Source of the DNA: CAIWAH01 sp043755815
GTDB taxonomy: Bacteria; Verrucomicrobiota; Verrucomicrobiia; Limisphaerales; UBA9464
Direction of reading: 5' to 3'
DNA length: 17,606 nucleotides
Assembly: GCA_043755815.1 (NCBI GenBank)
Contig: JAYUSF010000161.1
Coordinates: forward strand, 1-17,606
The translations under genes and the position numbers were made by a program. Shown here piece after piece: positions 5,072 to 12,775 of the stretch. The stretch's first letter is position 1. Every line of letters starts with the position of its first letter. The notes under the pieces are model-generated. The model searched no databases. It worked only from the letters and a program-made list of their open reading frames with translations, and was not told where the DNA came from.

Positions 5072-8000
5072 ATGAGACTGAACCGCATCCTGCAAGGCGT
5101 AGTCGCCGTCGGCTTGATTGGCGTCGGTGTGTGGTGGGCGACGCTTCCGCCCGTCGCCTCATCGTCGGCTAAACCGACGCCCGAAACTCAGTCCGGACGC
5201 GAGTTTGGCCCTGCCACCCCGGTTGCCGCCGACAGCGGCGCTCCCGCCTCGACATTCGCTGCGGTCGGGCCGGCGGAATTGCCCCCCGCGGCGTCCCCGC
5301 CGCGCATGCCGGCCGATCGCATTTGGTCGCAACCCGTGGTTGAAGTGAAATTCGAGCGTTTCCGGGCCTGGACGGAGCGGTATCGCGCTGCAGAACCGGC
5401 CGCGAAGGCGCAATTGGAGGTGGAGGGAGTGGAGCTGGCAAAAGCGCGACGCGAGGAGTTGGGTGCATTGATCCGCTCGAATCCGGAACGGGCGCTCGCG
5501 ATGACCGTCCCGGTGGGTGTCCGCAGCGAACTTCCGGACTCCGTGTTGGCGTTGCTGGAAGAGCGGTTGGACGGCCGCGGCGATTTGGCGGTGCTCGCGG
5601 CGACGCCTCTGCCAGGACGCGAATCTGAGGTCGAGCCGATGTGGCGCACGGTGCAGTTGGGCGAACGGTTCTTTCGCGCCCACGTTTACGGCCGACGCCT
5701 GGATGAGCCAGCGCGGTTTGGAGTCGCGCTGCACGGCATCGCGGTGGACGGCCAGTTGGCGGTGGATGACAATCCGGTCCGGGTCTTGGAAGCCGTTGAA
5801 GCCAAGTTGGCCTTGTCGGCTGATCCAATCTGCAGTGTGTCTGGCGGTCCGGCGGATGAGTTGGCCACGCCAACCGCCGTAGATGTCGGAGATGACGCGC
5901 CGAAGGTCCTTTGCGGCACCGGGCACGCGGAAGCGCTCAACCGGTCTCTGATCGAGGCTGAGAGCAACTCAGACTCGACCGAGGTGACCTCCACCGGCCG
6001 TGTTCAGCGGGCTTCGGCCTACACCGAAGGCAACAAGAAGGCCCTGTTGATCCGGGTCGATTTTCCGGACAAGACCGGCGCTCCGTTCACCGATGCGGCG
6101 GGCACCAACCTCGTCAAGGGACTCGACACCTTCTTCCGCGAAAACTCCCTCGGTCGCGCCGGCTGGTTTGCGCTGGGCAGCGGATCGGCGATGACCGCCA
6201 CGCTGCGCATGTCAAAGTCCGCGGCCGCCTACGGCGCACAAGATCCCTCGACTTTGCGCACCGACGCCCGCAATGCGGCCACGGCCGCCGGCTTCAACCT
6301 CAGCAGCTTCCAGTTCGATCTGATCTGTTTCACCTCGGTGCCCAACTATTCGTGGGCTGGCCTGGGTTATGTCGGGGCGCCGGGCGCATGGATTCAGGGG
6401 TCGTTCGATGCCTCGGCCGGAGTTTCCGCGCACGAGCTCGGGCATAATTTCGGGCTCAACCACGCGAACTTTTGGGACACGGCCGGCGCCGACATGATCG
6501 GCAAGGTCGGCACGGACGTGGAATACGGCGACACCTTTGACACGATGGGCAACGCGTCCGCGGGCAAACGCCATTTCAACGCGCGCAACAAGGTCACCCT
6601 CAATTGGCTGCGGAATGCCGAGGTCGTGACGTTTTCGACCAACGGTGTCTACCGGCTCTTCGCCCATGACGTGACGAATGCGGTCGCCGGGGCCCGGGCG
6701 CTCAAGGTCGCGCGCAACAGCAAAACCAACTACTGGTTCGAACTGCGGCAGAAGTTCACCGACAACCGGTGGCTGCTGAACGGACTCGGCGTCCGATGGG
6801 CCCGGTCCGACAACAACCGGCAAAGCCTGCTGCTCGACACCACCGCCGGCTCGGCGGACGGCAAGAATGACTCGGCGCTGGTGCTCGGGCGCACCTTCAC
6901 GGATCCCGCCGTGGGCCTGCACATCACGCCGCTCCGCAAGAACGGCACGACCCCCGAGTCCATGGATGTGCAATTCGTGCGCGGAAAATTTCCTGATGAC
7001 GCCAAGCCAACCGTGGCGATCACCCCGTCCGCGGGCACGGCGGGCGTCAACGGCACGGTGCGTTTCACTGCCGCGGCCGCGGATTCCGATGGCGATGAGT
7101 TGGCGTATTACTGGGATTTTGGCGACGGCACCTTTGGCACCAACGGTGCGACCGCTTCAAAGGCGTGGACCGCGGCGGGAGATTACCTCGTCCGCTGCAC
7201 GGTTTCCGACATGAGGGGTGGAGTGGGCGCTGGTTCGGTTGCCGTTCGCGTGGGCAGTCCGGGCACCTATCGGCTGTCCGGCCAGGTGACCCGCGAAGGC
7301 AAACCGATCGGCGGGGTGCGGGTCTTCACCTCCAATACGCGCCTGACCTACACCGATTCGGATGGCACCTACGTCCTCCCCGGGGTGACCGGCGGCAGTT
7401 ACACGCTCAAGGCGCAGGCGGACGGGTTGCTCTTCACCCGGGCCGGCTTCACCAACCCGATCGTGGTCAACGGTAACAAGACGGGTTTGGATTTCACCGG
7501 CTCGCTGCCGGGTGATCTGGAATCGGCGATCCTCATTCCGGCCGGCGCCGAATGGAGCTACAGCGACGGTGGAGTGAATCTGGGCACGGCCTGGCGCGCG
7601 TCGGCCTTTGATGATTCCACCTGGAAAAAGGGCGCCGCCCAACTGGGCTACGGCGATGGCGATGTGACGACCGTCCTGGGCTTCGGACCGAGTTCCGCCA
7701 GCAAATATCCGACGTATTACTTTCGGCACGAGTTCTTCGTGGACGACCCGGCCCGCTTCCTCAGCGCCACGTTGGGCGTGATCCGCGACGACGGGGCGGT
7801 GGCCTTCCTGAACGGGAAGGAAGTTTTCCGCAGCAACATGCCGACCGGCAGCATCAACCACAACACCCTGGCCTCCTCCACGGTCGGGGACGCCGACGAG
7901 TCCACCTACTTTGAAGCCGAACTGGCGGCGGTAGACTTTGCCAAGGGACGTAATGTGCTGGCGGTCGAAATCCATCAGTCCGCCCTGGATAGTTCCGACG

Positions 8001-8266
8001 TGAGCTTCAACCTCCGCCTTGATGCGTTGCTCGCCCAGGCTGCCGGCACCGGGGGCGATCCCGCGCTGACGTTCTCCACCGATGCTGGCACGTTGCGCGT
8101 GGCCTGGCCGGCGGCGTTCACCGGCTTCAGTCTCCAAACGCGCCCCAACCTCGACCCTGCGGGGGAATGGGATCCTTCCCCTTATCCGTTGATCTCCGTG
8201 GGTGGCACCAACCAGGTCAGCATCCCGCTGGGTGACGACGCGCTGTTCCTACGGCTGTCGAAGTAG
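5072..8266 (+). CDS. Large secreted zinc metalloprotease with PKD and adhesion-type modules
   Basis: The protein has 1064 residues. An N-terminal hydrophobic segment (about 8-28) acts as signal or anchor. A long prodomain-like region of about 300 residues follows. The protease core has HELGHNFGLNH (454-464), a zincin motif with three His ligands and Glu455 as the base, and a Met-turn FDTMGN with M492. The following sequence, in which hFNARNKVTLNWL stands out, resembles gametolysin (M11) or M6 peptidases. Then come a PKD domain (about 644-728, with YYWDFGDG), a carboxypeptidase-regulatory-like fold (about 731-812), a galactose-binding-like module (about 814-990), and a C-terminal immunoglobulin-like tail ending LFLRLSK, as seen in many verrucomicrobial secreted proteins. 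The substrate is unknown. The gene stands before two cytochromes on the same strand. Confidence 0.85.
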   Translation: MRLNRILQGVVAVGLIGVGVWWATLPPVASSSAKPTPETQSGREFGPATPVAADSGAPASTFAAVGPAELPPAASPPRMPADRIWSQPVVEVKFERFRAWTERYRAAEPAAKAQLEVEGVELAKARREELGALIRSNPERALAMTVPVGVRSELPDSVLALLEERLDGRGDLAVLAATPLPGRESEVEPMWRTVQLGERFFRAHVYGRRLDEPARFGVALHGIAVDGQLAVDDNPVRVLEAVEAKLALSADPICSVSGGPADELATPTAVDVGDDAPKVLCGTGHAEALNRSLIEAESNSDSTEVTSTGRVQRASAYTEGNKKALLIRVDFPDKTGAPFTDAAGTNLVKGLDTFFRENSLGRAGWFALGSGSAMTATLRMSKSAAAYGAQDPSTLRTDARNAATAAGFNLSSFQFDLICFTSVPNYSWAGLGYVGAPGAWIQGSFDASAGVSAHELGHNFGLNHANFWDTAGADMIGKVGTDVEYGDTFDTMGNASAGKRHFNARNKVTLNWLRNAEVVTFSTNGVYRLFAHDVTNAVAGARALKVARNSKTNYWFELRQKFTDNRWLLNGLGVRWARSDNNRQSLLLDTTAGSADGKNDSALVLGRTFTDPAVGLHITPLRKNGTTPESMDVQFVRGKFPDDAKPTVAITPSAGTAGVNGTVRFTAAAADSDGDELAYYWDFGDGTFGTNGATASKAWTAAGDYLVRCTVSDMRGGVGAGSVAVRVGSPGTYRLSGQVTREGKPIGGVRVFTSNTRLTYTDSDGTYVLPGVTGGSYTLKAQADGLLFTRAGFTNPIVVNGNKTGLDFTGSLPGDLESAILIPAGAEWSYSDGGVNLGTAWRASAFDDSTWKKGAAQLGYGDGDVTTVLGFGPSSASKYPTYYFRHEFFVDDPARFLSATLGVIRDDGAVAFLNGKEVFRSNMPTGSINHNTLASSTVGDADESTYFEAELAAVDFAKGRNVLAVEIHQSALDSSDVSFNLRLDALLAQAAGTGGDPALTFSTDAGTLRVAWPAAFTGFSLQTRPNLDPAGEWDPSPYPLISVGGTNQVSIPLGDDALFLRLSK

Positions 8267-8387
8267 CCGGGTGCATGGGAACCGGCGGATTGTTCGTGGC
8301 CAAAGGAAAAGCTGGCCAGCCGTTCGCACCTTGCCTTTCAATTTCGCCCGGCCCGCTGGGCTTTGCCTCCACTTCACTCCTCAACCT

Positions 8388-8765
8388 ATGCCGATCCGCT
8401 CCTATCCCATCTTGCTCGCCACGCTCGCGGCGAGTGTCACCATCACCGGCTGCTCTACCTACATGGACAAGCCCCAATACACGACCGAGGAAATCATGGA
8501 ACAGGGCTTCAAGGGCAAGGAATCGCCCGCCGCCCGCGTGGGCAAGGAACAGGGCACGGCGGCTGATTTCAAGCTGCTGGCCGAACTGACCGCCTCACTT
8601 CCGCATAACACCCCGCCGAAGGGCGATGCCGCGAGCTGGAAGGAAAAAACCACGGCCCTGGCCAAAGCCGGTCAACAACTCGCCGCGGGCAAGGCCGGCG
8701 CCCTTGAGGCTTGGAAGGCGGCCGCCAACTGCAAGGCCTGCCACACCGCTCACAAGCCGGACTGA
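8388..8765 (+). CDS. Single-haem c-type cytochrome, predicted lipoprotein
   Basis: The protein has 125 residues. Its N-terminus MPIRSYPILLATLAASVTITGC ends in a lipobox with the lipid-modified Cys at 22. One haem-attachment motif CKACH lies at 115-119, close to the C-terminus, as in class II (cytochrome c') proteins. The body is helical and Ala/Lys-rich, and Met37 in EEIMEQG is a candidate sixth ligand. The ATG at 8388 is chosen because a signal peptide starts exactly there; the in-frame sequence upstream to 8202 overlaps the protease gene and looks non-coding. It is probably a periplasm-facing electron carrier. The protein 84 bases downstream is a close paralogue (about 67 of 95 aligned residues identical by hand count). 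Confidence 0.85.
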   Translation: MPIRSYPILLATLAASVTITGCSTYMDKPQYTTEEIMEQGFKGKESPAARVGKEQGTAADFKLLAELTASLPHNTPPKGDAASWKEKTTALAKAGQQLAAGKAGALEAWKAAANCKACHTAHKPD

Positions 8766-8766
8766 A

Positions 8767-8807
8767 CCGCGGCAGAATCTTCGTCTGTAACCGCGGCCGG
8801 ACCGGCC
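8767..8807 (+). other. Stem-loops between the two cytochrome genes
   Basis: CCGCGGCAGA (8767-8776) can pair with TCTG (8784-8787) and CCGCGG (8791-8796), leaving a TAA bulge. A second short hairpin, GGCCG-GAC-CGGCC, lies at 8795-8807 and competes for GG at 8795-8796. No T-run follows, so this is not a standard terminator. It may process or stabilise the mRNA, or be chance in GC-rich DNA. Confidence 0.3.
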
Positions 8808-8849
8808 GGGTCTTTCCGGCAACCGGTTCAAGCGACCGGATCTTCCACC

Positions 8850-9227
8850 ATGCGTAAAACCATTCTGACCATCGCCGGTGCGGCCCTGCTGTCCGCCGGT
8901 GTTCTCAACCTCAGCGCTGCCGGCAAACCCAAGCACACGATCGAAGAGATCATGAAGGAGGGCTTCAAGGGCAAGATGTCCGCCGCCGCCCGCGTGGGCA
9001 AAGGTGAGGGCACCAAGGACGACTTCAAGCTCCTCGCGGAACTCACCCGGGACCTGCCGTTAAACACGCCGGAAATGGGCGACGCCAAGAGCTGGAAGGA
9101 AAAATCAACGGCCCTGGCCGCCGCCGCCAAGGCGCTGGTCGACGGCAAGGCCGGTGCGCTCGACCAGTGGAAGGAGGCTGCCAACTGCAAGGCGTGCCAC
9201 ACCGACCACAAGCCGGAAAAGAAGTAA
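8850..9227 (+). CDS. Single-haem c-type cytochrome, predicted soluble periplasmic
   Basis: The protein has 125 residues. It has a Sec signal peptide (MRKTILTIAGAALLSAGVLN, likely cleaved near residues 23-24, LSA-AGK) and no lipobox Cys. CKACH lies at 113-117 near the C-terminus, and Met35 in EEIMKEG is a candidate axial ligand kept in both copies. Over the mature region it is about 70 per cent identical to the upstream protein by hand count, so the pair arose by tandem duplication. The visible difference is the membrane anchor: lipid-anchored upstream, free here. I infer that they pass electrons between the membrane and the periplasm. A terminator follows 24 bases after the stop. Confidence 0.87.
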   Translation: MRKTILTIAGAALLSAGVLNLSAAGKPKHTIEEIMKEGFKGKMSAAARVGKGEGTKDDFKLLAELTRDLPLNTPEMGDAKSWKEKSTALAAAAKALVDGKAGALDQWKEAANCKACHTDHKPEKK

Positions 9228-9251
9228 CCCTTCCCCGGCAGGCTGACTCAC

Positions 9252-9282
9252 CGCGCCGGTCTCCACCGGCGCGTTTTGCTTT
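9252..9282 (+). terminator. Rho-independent terminator after the cytochrome pair
   Basis: CGCGCCGGT (9252-9260) pairs over 9 bases with ACCGGCGCG (9265-9273) around CTCC, followed by TTTTGCTTT. It ends the plus-strand cytochrome transcript and separates it from the convergent cupin gene. Confidence 0.88.
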
Positions 9283-9312
9283 CTCCGGCGGCTACCGCCC
9301 CGCCACCGTTCG

Positions 9313-9675
9313 TCATTCCGTGATGAAGGTGTCGGCGTGTTCGTAGGGTGGGGCGCAGCAGCACAGGAGGCGGAGCGGTTCATCGCCGGTGTTCCAGAGC
9401 TTGTGCCGCTTGCCCGGCGGAATTGCGATCGCATCTCCGGTCCGAATTTCGCGGAGTTCGGCGTCGATCCGCATCCGGCCGGCGCCGTGGGTGATATAGT
9501 AAATTTCCTCCGCCTTCGCGTGGTAGTGCTCCTCGGTGGACTGCCCGGGCTGCAGTCGCGCCTCGGCGAGCGACTGTTGGCGGATCACGGAATTGCGGTG
9601 CGAGAGCAGTTCGCGGATTTCTGAGCCGTCCTTGGTGGTGAAGGCGGGCTGGGCGTCGAGATTGAAAACGGTCAC
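9313..9675 (-). CDS. Cupin-domain protein (metal-binding beta-barrel)
   Basis: The protein has 120 residues from the GTG at 9675. Both cupin motifs are complete: G-x5-HYH-x3/4-E-x6-G (about 44-64, with H50, H52 and E56 or E57) and G-x5-PPGKRH-x3-N (about 80-95, with H91). These bind one metal, probably Fe, Mn or Zn, in a small single-domain barrel. Such proteins are often isomerases, dioxygenases or sugar-binding proteins, and I cannot choose among them. The triple Cys CCC (105-107) is odd. The start is chosen because similarity begins there and sequence upstream overlaps the divergent gene at 9797. It faces that gene across 121 bases. Confidence 0.8.
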   Translation of the reverse strand: MTVFNLDAQPAFTTKDGSEIRELLSHRNSVIRQQSLAEARLQPGQSTEEHYHAKAEEIYYITHGAGRMRIDAELREIRTGDAIAIPPGKRHKLWNTGDEPLRLLCCCAPPYEHADTFITE

Positions 9676-9796
9676 GGCGAAAGCGTGCTGGTGGATTCCG
9701 CCATGGCAAGCGCGGTGTCCGGACCGGGTTGCCTTCAGCGTTGGGCGTATTCCTGATTGTCTCGCCCCATCGGGCTTCCCATGGTCTCCGCACACC

Positions 9797-10984
9797 ATGA
9801 AACGATTCCTGCCCACCGCGCTGCTCTTCGCGGTCGTCCTGCCCGCATTCTCCGCCGCATTGCCGGAACCAAGATTCCGGGCCGTCAACGTGGATACCAA
9901 CATCGCCATCGGCTATGGGCTCTCGATCGCCGACATCGACGGTGACAAACGTCCGGACATTGTGCTCTGCGACAAGAACCAGATCGCATGGTATCGCAAC
10001 CCGGCCTGGGAGAAATTCGTCATCGCCGAGAAGCTGACCGAACTCGATCATGTCTGCGTGGCCGCGGGGGACATTGACGGCGATGGCAAGGCCGAGGTTG
10101 CCGTCGGTGCCGGCTGGAATCCGGGGGACACCCTGAACTCGGGTGCGCTGTTCTTCCTGAACCCGCCGGCCGACCGGACCCAGCGCTGGGAACCCATCAG
10201 GCTGGCCCACGAGCCCACCATGCACCGCCTTCGCTGGGTCAAGGATTGGCAGGGCAAGATGACGCTCATCAGCGTGCCATTGCATGGCCGCGGCAACGAC
10301 GCCGGCAAGGGCACCGGTGCCGGGGTGAAAATCCAGCGTTACCGTCCGCCCGCCAACTTGCATGACCAGTGGGAGGTCGAGACGCTCAACGACCAGCTCC
10401 ACAAGGCGCACAACCTCGACTTCGTGCAGTGGGACGATGACGCGACGATGGAGATCGCCGTCGCGGCGAAGGAAGGCGTCTTCGTCCTGAACTGGTCCCG
10501 CGAGACAAGCGGCTATGTCTCTGAACAGGTCGGCTCCGACGAGAACGGCGGTTGTGGTGAGATCCGCGGAGGCAGCCTGGGCGGCGACCGGAAATTTCTG
10601 GCCGCGGTCTCGCCGATGCACGGCAATCAGCTGGCCCTCTTTACCCCGGCGGCCGCCGGGGCCAAGCCGTGGCACCGCCGCGTCCTGGATGACACGTTGA
10701 TGGACGGCCACGCGCTCGGCTGTGGCGACCTGCTCGGCCTGGGCCGCGACCAAATCGTGGTCGGCTGGCGCGCTATGGGCCGGCCGCGGAGCGTCAAGGT
10801 GGGGATCAAGCTGCTGACGCCGGTGGATGGTGAAGGAAAAGAATGGCGCACGACGCTGATCGATGACGACACGATGGCCTGCGAGGATCTGCAGCTCGCC
10901 GACCTGAATGGCGACGGCAAGCTCGACATCATCGCCGCCGGCCGCGCGACGAAGAACGTGAAGGTGTGGTTCAACGAACGCTGA
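9797..10984 (+). CDS. Secreted FG-GAP/VCBS repeat protein
   Basis: The protein has 395 residues, starting at the ATG that opens the signal peptide MKRFLPTALLFAVVLPAFSA. It contains FG-GAP/VCBS-type Ca-binding loops: DIDGDKRPDIV (46-56), DIDGDGKAEV (92-101) and DLNGDGKLDII (369-379), with weaker repeats between, such as GDLLGLGRDQIVVG. The pattern fits a beta-propeller exported to the periplasm or cell surface. Such proteins are numerous in Planctomycetota and Verrucomicrobiota, and their roles in adhesion or carbohydrate binding are mostly inferred. Nothing here gives a catalytic function. It is divergent from the cupin gene and runs convergently towards the MEKHLA gene, whose stop lies 27 bases away. 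Confidence 0.82.
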   Translation: MKRFLPTALLFAVVLPAFSAALPEPRFRAVNVDTNIAIGYGLSIADIDGDKRPDIVLCDKNQIAWYRNPAWEKFVIAEKLTELDHVCVAAGDIDGDGKAEVAVGAGWNPGDTLNSGALFFLNPPADRTQRWEPIRLAHEPTMHRLRWVKDWQGKMTLISVPLHGRGNDAGKGTGAGVKIQRYRPPANLHDQWEVETLNDQLHKAHNLDFVQWDDDATMEIAVAAKEGVFVLNWSRETSGYVSEQVGSDENGGCGEIRGGSLGGDRKFLAAVSPMHGNQLALFTPAAAGAKPWHRRVLDDTLMDGHALGCGDLLGLGRDQIVVGWRAMGRPRSVKVGIKLLTPVDGEGKEWRTTLIDDDTMACEDLQLADLNGDGKLDIIAAGRATKNVKVWFNER

Positions 10985-11011
10985 CCACGGAGGACAGGTT
11001 CCGACGGTCGG

Positions 11012-11476
11012 TCACAGATATTCCCAATGGCGGAACATCGCGGCCTGGCCGCGGGGTTCGCCCGCTTCGGTGAGCAGGTTCCAGACGGTTGCCTGCGCAA
11101 TCCGGAACCGCCGGCCGGTGGTGGAGATCCGGATCCCCGAATAGTCGTCAATGAATCCCCGGCGGGAGACCGTCGCCAGCAGGCGGGCCCGTTCCTCGCG
11201 GTTGGGAGCCTCGGCCGTGAGCCGGGAAGACATCCGGGTGAACTCGTCCCAGGTGGTTTCCCAGAGGCGCAGCGCGGCGGCATTGCCGTAGTTCAGCACT
11301 GGGTCGGCCTCGGTGCCGTGGGAAACGAGCGCGAACGGGGCGTCGAAGACGTGCCGGGAAAACGCGGCGGCATCGGCCGTCCGCGGCAGCAGATCCCGGC
11401 CGGTCCAGTGGCGAAGGCTCCGCGCAAGCAGGGCGGTATGTTCGACCACGGATGCCCGCTGGCAGATCGAATTCAT
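11012..11476 (-). CDS. MEKHLA-domain protein
   Basis: The protein has 154 residues. The whole length matches the MEKHLA family: SHGTEADPVLNYGN, ALRLWETTWDEFTR, PNREERARLL, RRGFIDDYSGIRIS, and a final WNLL. This PAS-related fold is of unknown function and often occurs alone or with kinases. The ATG at 11476 is chosen because GAGG stands 4 bases before it; ATG 11488 and 11515 are also in frame, the last overlapping the upstream ATPase gene. It lies 22 bases after the ABC ATPase on the same strand, so the two are probably co-transcribed. No catalytic residues are recognised. Confidence 0.85.
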   Translation of the reverse strand: MNSICQRASVVEHTALLARSLRHWTGRDLLPRTADAAAFSRHVFDAPFALVSHGTEADPVLNYGNAAALRLWETTWDEFTRMSSRLTAEAPNREERARLLATVSRRGFIDDYSGIRISTTGRRFRIAQATVWNLLTEAGEPRGQAAMFRHWEYL

Positions 11477-11498
11477 CGTGCCTCGCATCCGGCGGGGG

Positions 11499-12173
11499 TC
11501 AGGAGACCACGGCACCGTTCTTGAGGCGGATCACCTGCCGGCAACGGCGGGCCAGTTCGAGGTCATGGGTCACCAGGACCAGCGCGGTGCCGGCGTCTGA
11601 GTTGAGCCGGAAGAGCATGTCGGCGACAAGGTGGGCGGTGTCGCCGTCGAGGTTGCCGGTGGGCTCGTCGGCGAAGAGCAGCTTCGGTTCGTTTACAAAG
11701 GCGCGGGCCAGCGCGACCCGCTGCTGTTCGCCCCCGCTGAGCTGGGCCGGGTAGTGGCCCAGCCGTTCGCCGAGCCCGACTTTCCGGAGCAGATCGGCGG
11801 CCCGGGAACGGGGCGCGCCGTTACCCCGCAGTTCCAGGGGAACCAGGACGTTTTCCAAGGCCGTGAGCGTCTGGAGCAGTTGAAAGTTCTGGAAGATGAA
11901 ACCGACCTGTTCGTTTCGCACGCGGGCCCGGCCGTCCTCGTCGAGGCTTCCCAGTTCCTGGCCAGCCAGCGTCACGGTTCCAGTCGTGGCGGCGTCGAGC
12001 CCGGCGCAGAGCCCGAGCAGCGTCGTCTTGCCGGACCCGCTGGGACCGACGATGGCAAGCGTGTCCCCGTGCGCGAGGTCGAACGAGACTTCACGCAGGA
12101 CAGTCAGCGCGGACTCACCGTTGCGGTGCGTCTTGCTGAGCGATTGGACGGAGAGGATCGGAACGGCGGACAC
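11499..12173 (-). CDS. ABC transporter ATPase, YbbA/LolD/MacB type
   Basis: The protein has 224 residues with a GTG start at 12173. It is a full nucleotide-binding subunit: Walker A GPSGSGKT (43-50), Q-loop Q95, signature LSGGEQQR (145-152), Walker B LLFADE (165-170) with catalytic E170, and switch H203. Its middle, VGFIFQNFQLLQTLTALENV (90-109), and the overall order resemble E. coli YbbA, which works with a large membrane partner, and more distantly LolD and MacB. No permease gene stands beside it in the window, so the partner must be elsewhere. The transport substrate is not inferable. Downstream is the MEKHLA gene; upstream is tRNA-Tyr, 66 bases away. Confidence 0.88.
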   Translation of the reverse strand: MSAVPILSVQSLSKTHRNGESALTVLREVSFDLAHGDTLAIVGPSGSGKTTLLGLCAGLDAATTGTVTLAGQELGSLDEDGRARVRNEQVGFIFQNFQLLQTLTALENVLVPLELRGNGAPRSRAADLLRKVGLGERLGHYPAQLSGGEQQRVALARAFVNEPKLLFADEPTGNLDGDTAHLVADMLFRLNSDAGTALVLVTHDLELARRCRQVIRLKNGAVVS

Positions 12174-12239
12174 GCGGTCAGGTTGGGGGAGAATGACGGG
12201 GCGTCAAACCGGGCCGAGCCCAAACCGGTTCGGGAAAAA

Positions 12240-12325
12240 TGGTGGTAGGTTCTGGATTCGAACCAGAGAAGGCGTAAGCCAGCAGATTTACAGTCTGCCC
12301 CCGTTGGCCACTTGGGTAACCTACC
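12240..12325 (-). tRNA. tRNA-Tyr (anticodon GTA)
   Basis: Read on the minus strand from 12325: the acceptor GGTAGGT pairs with ACCTACC, the discriminator is A and CCA is encoded at 12242-12240. The anticodon loop CTGTAAA between GCAGA and TCTGC gives GTA. It is a class II tRNA with a long variable arm, 86 bases. Immediately after the CCA come five T residues on the same strand, then the ABC ATPase start 66 bases downstream. Confidence 0.97.
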
Positions 12326-12360
12326 ACGGCCGGACCGATTCGCCCGATTGGGCGGGCCGG

Positions 12361-12390
12361 AATAAAGGCGAAGCAACCCAGATGGCTCAA
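12361..12390 (-). promoter_or_regulatory. Possible promoter for tRNA-Tyr
   Basis: On the minus strand TTGAGC (12390-12385) is followed after 18 bases by TTTATT (12366-12361). Each matches four of six consensus bases. The tRNA begins 35 bases further on, and the leader contains a short CGCCC-AAT-CGGGCG hairpin. The match is weak. Confidence 0.3.
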
Positions 12391-12775
12391 GAGGTTTTTT
12401 CTTTTCCGGTGGAATGAAAAGGTCGTCGTGGGTTGAATTGCATGGCGTGGACGCACGGTCTTGCCCTGCAGAATCGCTGGTGTCGGCAGGGGCAAACGTC
12501 CATTGCCCCCCTGATTGAGAGTTGGCGCGGCCCGCCGGGACATCGGATCAAGTGCGTCCGGCGCGGACGCGGAAGCGTTATCTGAACAAGGGCAGGCCAG
12601 CCCACCAAAGTCATTACCCGCCATGAGTCCTTTCGCCTCGCCGGTGCTTGCTGAAATCGAGTCGCTGGATCCGGGAGTGAAGTGCTGCGGGTTGCGGGGC
12701 AACCCGCCTACGGTTACTTCCGGTTGTCTCCGCGAACCAGCAAGAGGTAATGCGGCTGAGCGGGTGCGCCGGAAA
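12391..12775 (+). other. Gene-free stretch with several short hairpins
   Basis: I see no supportable gene between the tRNA-Tyr promoter region and the CotH gene. Short open frames here are fragments, one crossing the tRNA. Three perfect small hairpins occur: GGGGCAA/TTGCCCC (12489-12509), GCGTCC/GGACGC (12554-12570) and GCGGGTTGC/GCAACCCGC (12687-12707, 9 base pairs with a GGG loop). The last lies 69 bases downstream of the CotH stop on the minus strand but lacks a T-run on either strand. Base composition alone may explain some of these. Confidence 0.45.

Noticed and set aside
8202..8387. Upstream extension of the first cytochrome
   Set aside because: It overlaps the protease C-terminus and has no family features; the lipoprotein signal peptide starts at 8388.
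9380..10753. Long minus-strand open frame over the cupin and FG-GAP genes
   Set aside because: It is the antisense shadow of a GC-rich gene and contains no domain; both overlapped genes have clear motifs.
12178..12702. Minus-strand frame of 174 codons over tRNA-Tyr
   Set aside because: It reads through a complete tRNA gene and shows no protein family signal.
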